From the NCBI GenBank assembly GCA_022574265.1, contig JACZSI010000072.1:1-8638 (forward strand): a stretch of DNA of 8,638 bases. The letters run 5' to 3'. The notes beneath the pieces are model-generated. The model saw only the letters and a program-made list of their open reading frames with translations. It did not search any database and had not been told where the DNA came from. Below, piece by piece: positions 1-5,822 of the stretch. Numbering within the stretch: the first letter of the stretch is position 1; every line of letters starts with the position of its first letter. Source of the stretch: Chloroflexota bacterium (lineage in GTDB: Bacteria > Chloroflexota > Dehalococcoidia > Lucifugimonadales > Australimonadaceae). A program made the position numbers and the translations under genes.

Positions 1-812
1 TCCGGGCGGGCGAAGTAGATGTGCTCGAACACGCAGTGGGCCACCGTGGCGTCGGGGACGGGCGACGGGATGCTGCGCAGGCCGTCGCGGTCGATGATGA
101 CGGTCTCTCCCGGCTCGATCTCGCGCACGAACTGGGCGCCCACGTGGTCGAGCGCGCAGCTCTCGGACGCGATGATCCATCCGCCGGGTGCGTACCGGCC
201 CAGGGCCAGCGGCCGGACGCCGTGCGGGTCGCGGATGCCGAGGAGCGTGTCCTTGGTCGCGACGACCAGCGAGTACGCCCCCTGGAGCGAGCGCATCATG
301 TACGCGGTCTTCTCTTCCCACGTGTCGCCGGGCGCCCACGCCAGCAGGTGGGTGATGACCTCGGAGTCGGAGCCGGTGGTGCAGGTCACGCCCCACTCGG
401 CCAGCCGGTCCCGCAGCTCGACGGCGTTGATGACGTTGCCGTTGTGGCCCAGCGCCAGCTCGACGTTGGGTCCCTGCGAGATGAACGGCTGGGCGTTGAG
501 CGCTGAGCTCGACCCCTGCGTGGAGTAGCGGGTATGGCCGATGGCGACGTGGCCGGGCAGCCGATCGAGGTCCTCTTGCCGGAAGGCGTTGGACACGAGC
601 CCCACGTTCGTGAAGTGCCGCAGCGCGCGCCCGTCGCCGGCGGCGATGCCGGCGCTCTCCTGTCCACGGTGCTGGAGCGCGAAGATGCCGAAAAAAGCGA
701 CGCGGGCCGCGTCGCTATCGGTGCCGTTCGGGAGGTATACCCCGACGACGCCACACTCCTCCTTCGGGGAGTCGCTGGCGTCGGCAGCTACGTACGGGTC
801 CGTGCTGGGCAT
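1..812 (-). CDS. purF: Amidophosphoribosyltransferase (PurF), N-terminal part; 3' end outside window
   Basis: PurF catalyses the first committed step of purine synthesis, making 5-phosphoribosylamine from PRPP and glutamine. About 270 residues are visible, covering the N-terminal Ntn-type glutaminase domain; the phosphoribosyltransferase domain lies beyond base 1. The ATG at 812 is preceded by GGAGG with a 5-base gap. Residues 1-19 look like the propeptide that is cleaved to expose Cys20, the expected catalytic N-terminal nucleophile in ECGVVG. Family motifs follow: LQHRGQESAGI at 46-56, GHTRYST at 92-98 (Arg95 binds glutamine by analogy), GHNGN at 122-126 and TGSDSE at 146-151. I read the frame through line by line and found no frameshift. 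The gene lies downstream of tlyA on the same strand but is separated by 157 bases with a hairpin and a possible promoter of its own, so it may be a separate transcription unit. The family call is very secure. Confidence 0.97.
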   Translation of the reverse strand, partial: MPSTDPYVAADASDSPKEECGVVGVYLPNGTDSDAARVAFFGIFALQHRGQESAGIAAGDGRALRHFTNVGLVSNAFRQEDLDRLPGHVAIGHTRYSTQGSSSALNAQPFISQGPNVELALGHNGNVINAVELRDRLAEWGVTCTTGSDSEVITHLLAWAPGDTWEEKTAYMMRSLQGAYSLVVATKDTLLGIRDPHGVRPLALGRYAPGGWIIASESCALDHVGAQFVREIEPGETVIIDRDGLRSIPSPVPDATVAHCVFEHIYFARP

Positions 813-884
813 GCCGTCCTCCGTGAGCTGATGAACGGGGGTGACGCTAGCAACGGGCGCGAGACTACCAACGGGGCCACGGCC

Positions 885-915
885 ATTGTAGCGCATCTCC
901 GTCGACCCCTCTAAA
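885..915 (-). promoter_or_regulatory. Candidate purF promoter
   Basis: On the minus strand TACAAT (890-885) resembles a sigma70 -10 box. A poor -35 match, TTTAGA (915-910), lies 19 bases upstream. Transcription would start near 878, giving a leader of about 65 bases before the purF ATG. The -35 part overlaps a small hairpin, CCCCT-ctaa-AGGGG, at 906-919. The match is weak and is suggested mainly by its position. Confidence 0.35.
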
Positions 916-943
916 GGGGGCTTGCCATCACTTCCGAGCGTGT

Positions 944-969
944 GCGCCCCCAACGCCTTAGGGGGGCGC
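944..969 (-). terminator. GC-rich hairpin directly after the tlyA stop codon
   Basis: The 8-base arms GCGCCCCC and GGGGGCGC pair perfectly around a 10-base loop, and the hairpin abuts the tlyA TGA (972-970). No run of U follows in the direction of tlyA transcription, so it is not a textbook intrinsic terminator. It could still act as a weak terminator or as a 3'-end stabiliser separating tlyA from purF. Confidence 0.45.
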
Positions 970-1773
970 TCAACCGCTCTTGCGCAGCAGCACGAAGAAC
1001 TCCCGGTTGCCTGCTTCCCCCTCGAGGGAGGACGGTCGAACGCCAAGGAGCTGGAGCCCCTCACCGATGGCCCACAGGCAGAACGCGCCCACCGTTTTGG
1101 CGTGCACCGCGGGGTCTCGCACCACGCCGCCGCGTCCGACCTCGCGCCGGCCAGCCTCGAACTGCGGCTTGACGAGCACCAGCGCCTGCCCGCCGGCCCG
1201 CAGGTGCGCGAGCGAGGGCGGCAGCACGAGGCGCAGCGAGATGAACGAGACGTCGGCCACGAGCAGGTCGACCTCCTCCGGCAGGTCGAAGGCCGCCCTG
1301 GCGTTCGTGCGCTCCATCGAGACGACACGCGCGTCGCCGCGCAAACGCTCGGCGAGCTGCCCGCGGCCGACGTCGACCGCGTAGACGCGCGCGGCCCCCC
1401 GTTGAAGGAGGCAGTCGGTGAAGCCGCCGGTGGAGGCGCCCACGTCGAGTGCGGTCCAGCCCTTTGGGTCGAGGCCGAGCGCGTCGAGCGCGCCGTCCAG
1501 CTTCTCGCCGCCGCGCCCGACGAAACGGGGGCGTGAGGCGACGCGCAGCTCGACGTCCGCGCTCAGCAGCTGGCCCGCTTTCTCCACGCGCTGGGTGCCG
1601 GTGAACACCTCGCCTGCCAGGATGGAGGCGTGGGCCTCCTCGCGGCTCGCGGCGAGACCGCGCTCGGTCACAAGAAGGTCCGCGCGGACCTTCTGGACCT
1701 TCTTGGAGACGCCTGGCCGTGGTTGGCGCGATCGGCCGGAACGGCTTGGTTTCCGGGCGGAGGTGTTTGACAC
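970..1773 (-). CDS. tlyA: TlyA-family 16S/23S rRNA 2'-O-methyltransferase
   Basis: TlyA-type enzymes use S-adenosylmethionine to methylate ribose hydroxyls of rRNA; in mycobacteria this modification is needed for capreomycin sensitivity, and members are often mislabelled hemolysins. From the GTG at 1773 the protein has 267 residues, close to the M. tuberculosis length of 268. Residues 28-80 form an S4-like RNA-binding domain starting RADLLVTERGL. The RrmJ/FtsJ-type methyltransferase fold follows, with the SAM motif DVGASTGGFTD at 110-120. A plausible K-D-K-E tetrad is Lys91 (GGEKL), Asp174 (VADVSF), Lys202 (VKPQF) and Glu258 (NREFF). I chose the GTG because GGGAG lies 5 bases upstream. The frame stays open to a GTG at 1812, but that start would place a -10-like TATAAT inside the gene. 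About 28 Arg/Lys/Ser-rich residues precede the S4 domain, which is unusual, so the start is less certain than the identity. Confidence 0.93.
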   Translation of the reverse strand: MSNTSARKPSRSGRSRQPRPGVSKKVQKVRADLLVTERGLAASREEAHASILAGEVFTGTQRVEKAGQLLSADVELRVASRPRFVGRGGEKLDGALDALGLDPKGWTALDVGASTGGFTDCLLQRGAARVYAVDVGRGQLAERLRGDARVVSMERTNARAAFDLPEEVDLLVADVSFISLRLVLPPSLAHLRAGGQALVLVKPQFEAGRREVGRGGVVRDPAVHAKTVGAFCLWAIGEGLQLLGVRPSSLEGEAGNREFFVLLRKSG

Positions 1774-1796
1774 TGCGACTCCCGGCTCATTATACT
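1767..1796 (+). promoter_or_regulatory. Strong sigma70-type promoter for the rpmH cluster
   Basis: A perfect -35 box TTGACA (1767-1772) and a -10 box TATACT (1791-1796) are separated by 18 bases. Transcription would start near 1803, about 33 bases before the rpmH ATG. A strong promoter is expected for ribosomal protein L34. The -35 box covers bases 1771-1772 of the proposed tlyA start codon on the opposite strand, so the two genes share this control region. Confidence 0.8.
1789..1794 (-). promoter_or_regulatory. Candidate -10 box for tlyA, overlapping the rpmH promoter
   Basis: Read on the minus strand, bases 1794-1789 are a perfect TATAAT, 15 bases upstream of the proposed tlyA GTG. No convincing -35 box is seen at 16 to 19 bases upstream. 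A start near 1782 would leave a leader of only about 8 bases and would cut into the GGGAG ribosome binding site. The transcript would then be nearly leaderless, or the match may be a by-product of the opposite-strand -10 box. Confidence 0.4.
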
Positions 1797-1835
1797 GGCA
1801 CCTGGCCATCACCTCGTGGACGGGGAATCGAGACC

Positions 1836-1973
1836 ATGCCGAAGCGTACCTGGCAACCCAAGAAGCGACGCCGCCAGCGCCGGCATGGTTTCATGGCCCG
1901 GATGCACACCCCTGGTGGTCGAAGGGTCATTAGCAAGCGGCGGTTCAAGGGCCGCCACGAGCTGGCGGTCTGA
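1836..1973 (+). CDS. rpmH: 50S ribosomal protein L34
   Basis: This 45-residue, very basic protein is a component of the large ribosomal subunit and binds 23S rRNA. It carries the family pattern: start MPKRTWQPKKRRRQRRHGF, then ARMHTPGGRRVISKRR and the C-terminal KGRHELAV. The length matches the usual 44-47 residues. The ATG lies about 33 bases downstream of the predicted transcription start; the ribosome binding site is mediocre (GGGGA, about 9 bases upstream). It is the first gene of the plus-strand cluster and is followed by rnpA after 31 bases, the standard bacterial order. dnaA, often found upstream of rpmH, is replaced here by divergent tlyA. Confidence 0.97.
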   Translation: MPKRTWQPKKRRRQRRHGFMARMHTPGGRRVISKRRFKGRHELAV

Positions 1974-2004
1974 CGACCGGCGCCGCCAGAGCGAGCCTCC
2001 GCCC

Positions 2005-2403
2005 ATGCCGGCACAGACCCTTGGACGAGAGCAGCGGCTCCGGCGGCAAAGTGACTTTCAAGCGCTCCGTGAGCGCGGCATCTCCCGAGCCCATCCCCTC
2101 CTCGTGCTGCGCGCGGCGCCCAACGGACTGCCATACGCGCGCTTCGGCTTCATCGTCGGGCGCCGGGTGGCTCTGCGGGCCGTCGTACGGAACCGTACGC
2201 GGCGGCGCATGAGAGAGATCGCGCGCCGGACGCCGGTACGCACCGGCTGGGACCTGCTCTTCATCGCCCGGCGGGCCGCGGTCCAGGCGCCGTTCGCGGA
2301 GCTGCGGGAGGCCATGACCCAGCTGGAGCGGCGGGCGGGGCTGCTCGATCAACCGGTCGAGCCACCGGCCTCACCGGCCGAACAGGACGGAACGGAGGAG
2401 TAG
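2005..2403 (+). CDS. rnpA: Ribonuclease P protein component
   Basis: RnpA is the protein subunit of RNase P; it binds the catalytic RNA and the 5' leader of precursor tRNA and aids 5' maturation. The protein has 132 residues, slightly longer than the 119 of E. coli. The N-terminus fits the family (LGREQRLRRQSDFQALRERG). The central FGFIVGRRV strand and the RNR signature VVRNRTRRRMREI at residues 60-72 form the RNA-binding face. The end (residues 112-132) is a variable, acidic and Pro-rich tail. I chose ATG 2005 because homology begins there, although no good ribosome binding site precedes it. The frame is open far upstream, across the whole of rpmH to a GTG at 1816, an arrangement reported in Thermus. 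The TAG stop shares one base with the yidD GTG. Confidence 0.95.
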   Translation: MPAQTLGREQRLRRQSDFQALRERGISRAHPLLVLRAAPNGLPYARFGFIVGRRVALRAVVRNRTRRRMREIARRTPVRTGWDLLFIARRAAVQAPFAELREAMTQLERRAGLLDQPVEPPASPAEQDGTEE

Positions 2404-2669
2404 TGGGGCGCTTCGTGATCCGGCTTATCGCTGCCTATCAGCGCGTGCTCTCCCCCTACATGCCCGGCGCGTGCCGGTATGAGCCCACCTGCTCGCACTA
2501 CGCCCAGGACGCCATCGAGCGGCACGGGCTGCTCCGCGGCGGCTGGCTCGCCACGAAGAGGCTCGCCCGCTGTCAGCCGTGGGGCGGCCGCGGCTACGAC
2601 CCCGTCCCAGGAAGCACGCGTGTGATGAGCACGCACGAGCATGAAAGGACCGGCGTCGCCTCGCCCTAG
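2403..2669 (+). CDS. yidD: Membrane protein insertion efficiency factor YidD
   Basis: YidD is a small membrane-associated protein that assists insertion of membrane proteins together with YidC; its exact mechanism is unsettled. The 88 residues begin with an amphipathic helix (FVIRLIAAYQRVLSPYMPG). The conserved Cys/aromatic core follows: CRYEPTCSHYA at 24-34, then GGWLATKRLARCQPWGGRGYD at 46-66, with conserved Cys24, Cys30 and Cys57. About 20 polar residues after VPGS are family-variable. The GTG start overlaps the rnpA stop by one base and has GGAGGAG just upstream, so translation is probably coupled. It sits in the usual rnpA-yidD-yidC order, interrupted here by a lipoprotein gene. Confidence 0.94.
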   Translation: MGRFVIRLIAAYQRVLSPYMPGACRYEPTCSHYAQDAIERHGLLRGGWLATKRLARCQPWGGRGYDPVPGSTRVMSTHEHERTGVASP

Positions 2670-2689
2670 GGCGGGAACGCCGAGCGACC

Positions 2690-2713
2690 GCCGGTGTGCT
2701 TGCGCACGCCGGC
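2690..2713 (+). other. Hairpin between yidD and the lipoprotein gene
   Basis: The arms GCCGGTGTGC (2690-2699) and GCACGCCGGC (2704-2713) form a 10-base-pair stem with one U-G wobble and a TTGC loop, in the 64-base gap between the two genes. No U run follows, so simple intrinsic termination is unlikely. It ends 20 bases before the lipoprotein GTG and could influence transcript processing, stability or translation of the downstream gene. Confidence 0.5.
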
Positions 2714-2733
2714 GCCGGACTAAGGAATCGCAC

Positions 2734-3951
2734 GTGAGACGCTCAGACGCGCGCCTCGGAACCCGCCCACTGCGCCGCATGGCCATCGCCTCGGTGGTCG
2801 TTCTCGCCGCGCTCTTCGTGCTCGCTGGATGCAACACCCGCGACCGCGGCTCCGCCACGCAGAGCTGGTCGGGTGTGGCCGTCGTGGACGGCTCGGCCTT
2901 CGTCGGGACGAAGAACGGCCGGATCGTCCAGATCAGGCTGCTCGAGGGTATCGGCGGCGAGACGATCGCACAGCGCGGCGAAACGTTCGGCCCCCCCGAG
3001 GTCGAGGGGAGCGCAACCGGTCCCGCGTTCTACGGGACGCCCATCGTGGAGGACGGCAGGCTCTACGCCGGCAGCTATCACGGCGTGGCTTATTCGATGC
3101 GCGCGGACGGCGCCGGCGTCCTGGGGGACGTGCGGGAGTTCCCGATCGACGGCAACCCCCTCGCCGAGGGCATCGCCGGGTCGGTGGTGCCCGCGGGCGG
3201 TGCGCTCGTGATAGCGGCGTCGGAGGACGCCGGGGCCGGCCGCCTCTACGTGCTGGAGGCCAGCAGGCTGAACGATGGACTCACGCCCCTCCAGGTCGAG
3301 CGCTGCCGGTATCCGGCGGTGGAGCCGATCGGTCAGCTATGGACCACGCCGACCGTGGTGGACGGCGTCGCCTACTTCGGCGACCTAAGCCATCGCTTCC
3401 ACGCCGTGGCCATCGCCGACTGCCGGCTGGTCTGGAGCGTGGAGCTTGGCGGAGCCATCGTCGCGCCGCCGGTGGTGGTTGGGGGCAAGATCTACGTCGG
3501 CGCGTTCGACCGCGTCTTCTACGAGATCGACCGCGCGACCGGAGTCGTCAGCGAGCTGTTCACCGCCGAGGGTTGGTTCTGGGCAGGCGCCGCCACCGAC
3601 GGCCGGCACGTGTACGCGCCGAGCCTCGATGGCACCCTGTACGCTTACGACACTCGCAACCGGACCGTGATCTGGACGTACGAGGAGGCGGAGCCGCAGC
3701 CGATCCTGTCCGCGCCGGTGGTCGTTGGCGACAAGATCGTCATGGCGTCCGACAGCGGCGCCGTGACGCTGCTGAGCGCGGGAGGCGTCCGGCTGGACAG
3801 CTTCGTGAATCCGGGCGACCAGGTGCGAGCGCCGCTCACGGTGCTTGACGACGTCGTCTACGTCCACTCGCTTGGCGAGGTGGTCACGGCGCTGCGGGTC
3901 GACGGAACGCGCTTGGTCCTTGAGTGGGACATCGAGGACATCGACCGATGA
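2734..3951 (+). CDS. Lipoprotein with eight-blade PQQ-type (BamB-like) beta-propeller
   Basis: This 405-residue protein is predicted to be exported and lipid-anchored. The N-terminus has basic residues, a hydrophobic stretch (16-31) and a lipobox LAGC with Cys33. The rest is a series of repeats typical of PQQ-like/BamB propellers, each with a 'P-x-V-x-G-x-x-Y-x-G-s-x-D/G-g-x-x-x-A' pattern. I count eight, near residues 45-70, 100-122, 150-175, 203-228, 242-266, 283-306, 324-347 and 364-388. Examples are APPVVVGGKIYVGAFD and APVVVGDKIVMASDSG. The GTG at 2734 is preferred because AAGGA lies about 7 bases upstream and it gives a normal signal peptide. An in-frame ATG at 2641 would add 31 residues and overlap yidD. 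The gene ends 7 bases before yidC and follows yidD, so a role near membrane protein insertion or envelope assembly is attractive but inferred. It may instead be a scaffold or sensor; enzymatic PQQ use is not indicated. Confidence 0.85.
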   Translation: MRRSDARLGTRPLRRMAIASVVVLAALFVLAGCNTRDRGSATQSWSGVAVVDGSAFVGTKNGRIVQIRLLEGIGGETIAQRGETFGPPEVEGSATGPAFYGTPIVEDGRLYAGSYHGVAYSMRADGAGVLGDVREFPIDGNPLAEGIAGSVVPAGGALVIAASEDAGAGRLYVLEASRLNDGLTPLQVERCRYPAVEPIGQLWTTPTVVDGVAYFGDLSHRFHAVAIADCRLVWSVELGGAIVAPPVVVGGKIYVGAFDRVFYEIDRATGVVSELFTAEGWFWAGAATDGRHVYAPSLDGTLYAYDTRNRTVIWTYEEAEPQPILSAPVVVGDKIVMASDSGAVTLLSAGGVRLDSFVNPGDQVRAPLTVLDDVVYVHSLGEVVTALRVDGTRLVLEWDIEDIDR

Positions 3952-3958
3952 GGACGTC

Positions 3959-4894
3959 GTGGACTTTCTAGCGCTCCTCTGGAACGAGGTCATCACCAAG
4001 CCCATGACCAACGGCTTGCTGCTGTTGTACGTGGTGTTGGCGGGCAACCTTGGCCTGGCGATCATCGCGTTCACGATCGTGATGCGCGTCCTGACGTACC
4101 CGCTGGTGGTCCGTCAGCTGCGCCAGACCCGCCGGATGCAGCAGCTGCAACCGCGGATCAAGGACCTGAACGAGAAGTACAAGGACAACCCGCAGGTCCG
4201 CGGCCAAGAGGTGATGAAGCTCTACAAGGAGATGGGCGTCAACCCCATCGGCTGTCTCGGTCCGATGGTGGTCCAGATGCCCATCTTCATCGGCCTGTTC
4301 TGGACCATCAACAACGTCCTCCCGTTCACCCCGGAGATCCTGGCGGGTCTTTCGGGGAAGCTGTACTCGTGGCTGCCCTTCCTGAACACCGTGCTCCCGG
4401 TGGACCGGCTCTTCCTCGGCATGGACCTTGCCCTGGCTCCCACGCGCGCCGGGAGCCTGCTGGGCTACGTCCTGGTGGCGGCGTCCGGGGCGAGCATGTT
4501 CGTCCAGCAGAAGATGACCCAGATGCCGTCGTCGGACGCGCGCCAGGAGAGCACGCAGCGGATGATGCTGTTCATGTTCCCGGTGATGTTCGGGATGTTC
4601 AGCCTCTTCTTCCCGCTTGGGCTGGTCGTCTACTGGGTTGCGTCCACGCTCATCGGCATCGCGATGCAGTATTTCATCACTGGTTGGGGAGGCCTCCGCA
4701 AGCAGCCGGTCGCGGTGGCAAGCGGCGCCTCACGGCTGGGCCCCACGCTGACAGCAGCGCCTCCGGAGAAGGAGCAAGCAGATGACAGAGAGCCAGAGCA
4801 TCGTCCGGACAGCCAAGACGGTGGAAGCAGCGATCGAGCTAGCGCTCCTCGAGCTCGGCGTCGGCCGAGACGAAGTCGAGGTCGACGTCGTTAG
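3959..4894 (+). CDS. yidC: Membrane protein insertase YidC (Oxa1/SpoIIIJ type)
   Basis: YidC inserts membrane proteins into the cytoplasmic membrane, alone or with SecYEG. The 311-residue protein is of the compact type, without the large periplasmic domain of E. coli YidC. Five membrane segments fit the family: about 20-48 with the groove arginine Arg43 (TIVMRVLTYPL), 99-120 (GCLGPMVVQMPIFIGLFW), 165-184, 203-220 and 222-240. A charged cytoplasmic loop (55-92, KDLNEKYKDNPQVRGQEVMK) joins the first two. The GTG start has GAGG 5 bases upstream and lies 7 bases after the lipoprotein stop. The C-terminus ends in an Arg-rich stretch (RARRRPRRSRGRRR) like the ribosome-binding tails of Oxa1-type proteins. 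Its last 37 codons overlap jag in another frame, so the tail could be real or a consequence of a lost stop codon. Confidence 0.95.
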   Translation: MDFLALLWNEVITKPMTNGLLLLYVVLAGNLGLAIIAFTIVMRVLTYPLVVRQLRQTRRMQQLQPRIKDLNEKYKDNPQVRGQEVMKLYKEMGVNPIGCLGPMVVQMPIFIGLFWTINNVLPFTPEILAGLSGKLYSWLPFLNTVLPVDRLFLGMDLALAPTRAGSLLGYVLVAASGASMFVQQKMTQMPSSDARQESTQRMMLFMFPVMFGMFSLFFPLGLVVYWVASTLIGIAMQYFITGWGGLRKQPVAVASGASRLGPTLTAAPPEKEQADDREPEHRPDSQDGGSSDRASAPRARRRPRRSRGRRR

Positions 4895-5801
4895 CAACGG
4901 CCGTGCCGGTATCCTCGGCATCGGCTCGGAGGACGCCAAGGTCCGCGTCACCCCCATCGGCGGCGCCGGAGCAGGCGCCAGCGCCGGTCTCGGCGTCGTC
5001 AGACACATCCTCGAGCTCCTGGACGTCGAAGCTCAGCCGTCCATCCGCAGCTCGGGTGGTGGCCCGGACGAGCCGCCGATCATCGACGTGCAGGGTGAGG
5101 ACGCGGGCCTCATCATCGGCCGCCGTGGGGACACGCTCCGCGCGCTCCAGTTCGTGACGAACATGATCCTGGGCAGGCAGCAGGAAGAGGTCACCCCGGT
5201 GATCGTCGACGTCGAGGGGTACCGCGATCGACGTTTCGCTCACCTTCGCCAGCTCGCTACCCGCACGGCGGAGCGCGTGACCTCCTCCGGCCGGGCCGTG
5301 ACCCTCGAGCCGATGCCACCCGCCGAACGGCGGATGATCCACGTCACCCTGGCCGATAACCGGGGCGTGAGGACCGAGAGCTCCGGCGAAGGCAACGAGC
5401 GCCGCGTCACGATCGAGCCGACCGGCGAGGCCGCGCCGCGGCCCCAAAGCGGCGCGCGCGGCGGCGGACGCCGGGGCCGTCGGCCCACCGAGCGGCAGCC
5501 CGTCGAGGACGCGCGGCAGCCCGATGCCGGCGAGCCGCAGCCAGGCAACGAGTGGCCGGCCGACGAGCGGCCCCTCGATGATGACGACGAGCCCCAGCCG
5601 GACGACGAGCCCGAGCCGGAGGACGAGCCTCAGCCGGTCGATGGCGTCGAGGAGCCTGACGACAAGCCCCAGCCAGGCAACGAGCGCCCGCCCGAATTCG
5701 ACGACGAGCTGGACGACGAAGGGCCCCAGCCGGGCAACGTGCGCGAGCCTGAATTGGACGACGACGTGGACGACGAGGGGCCCCAGCCGGGGAACCGCTA
5801 G
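4782..5801 (+). CDS. jag: Jag/KhpB RNA-binding protein with acidic repeat tail
   Basis: Jag (KhpB) is a cytoplasmic RNA-binding protein, usually encoded beside yidC, linked in Gram-positive bacteria to cell elongation, division and small-RNA binding with KhpA. The 339 residues show three family domains: Jag-N at 1-57 (KTVEAAIELALLELGV, then GRAGILGIGSEDAKVRV), a KH domain at about 72-147 with GRRG at 113-116, and an R3H domain at about 148-213 with the Arg183-xxx-His187 motif (ERRMIHVTLADNRGVRTES). Residues 215-245 are Gly/Arg-rich. Residues 246-339 are almost entirely Asp, Glu, Pro and Gln, probably disordered, and end with two 19-residue repeats. Most Jag proteins stop near the R3H domain, so this tail is unusual. 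The ATG is preceded by AAGGAG with a 7-base gap and lies inside the 3' end of yidC. Confidence 0.93.
   Translation: MTESQSIVRTAKTVEAAIELALLELGVGRDEVEVDVVSNGRAGILGIGSEDAKVRVTPIGGAGAGASAGLGVVRHILELLDVEAQPSIRSSGGGPDEPPIIDVQGEDAGLIIGRRGDTLRALQFVTNMILGRQQEEVTPVIVDVEGYRDRRFAHLRQLATRTAERVTSSGRAVTLEPMPPAERRMIHVTLADNRGVRTESSGEGNERRVTIEPTGEAAPRPQSGARGGGRRGRRPTERQPVEDARQPDAGEPQPGNEWPADERPLDDDDEPQPDDEPEPEDEPQPVDGVEEPDDKPQPGNERPPEFDDELDDEGPQPGNVREPELDDDVDDEGPQPGNR
5682..5795 (+). repeat. Two tandem 57-base repeats in the 3' end of jag
   Basis: Bases 5682-5738 and 5739-5795 are direct repeats, 48 of 57 bases identical by my alignment. They encode two 19-residue units that agree at 14 positions and both end in DDEGPQPGN. 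Further PQPGN copies occur upstream at residues 252-256 and 296-300, so the whole tail probably grew by in-frame duplication of an acidic unit. Confidence 0.8.
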
Positions 5802-5822
5802 CCCGCCGCCCGAGGCAAGGAC

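Noticed and set aside
813..969. A purine riboswitch or other structured leader upstream of purF
   Set aside because: Apart from two short hairpins and a weak promoter I found no riboswitch core.
19..1536. Several plus-strand open frames over purF and tlyA
   Set aside because: They are shadows of the two minus-strand genes, which show unbroken family motifs.
1767..1860. A replication origin next to rpmH
   Set aside because: There is no dnaA gene and I saw no cluster of DnaA boxes or AT-rich unwinding region.
2641..2733. An earlier ATG start for the lipoprotein at 2641
   Set aside because: It would add 31 Arg-rich residues before the signal peptide and overlap yidD. GTG 2734 has a ribosome binding site and gives a normal lipoprotein signal.
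2829..3848. A 339-codon plus-strand frame inside the lipoprotein gene
   Set aside because: The product is Arg-rich nonsense in a shifted frame; the other frame gives regular propeller repeats, a signal peptide and a lipobox.
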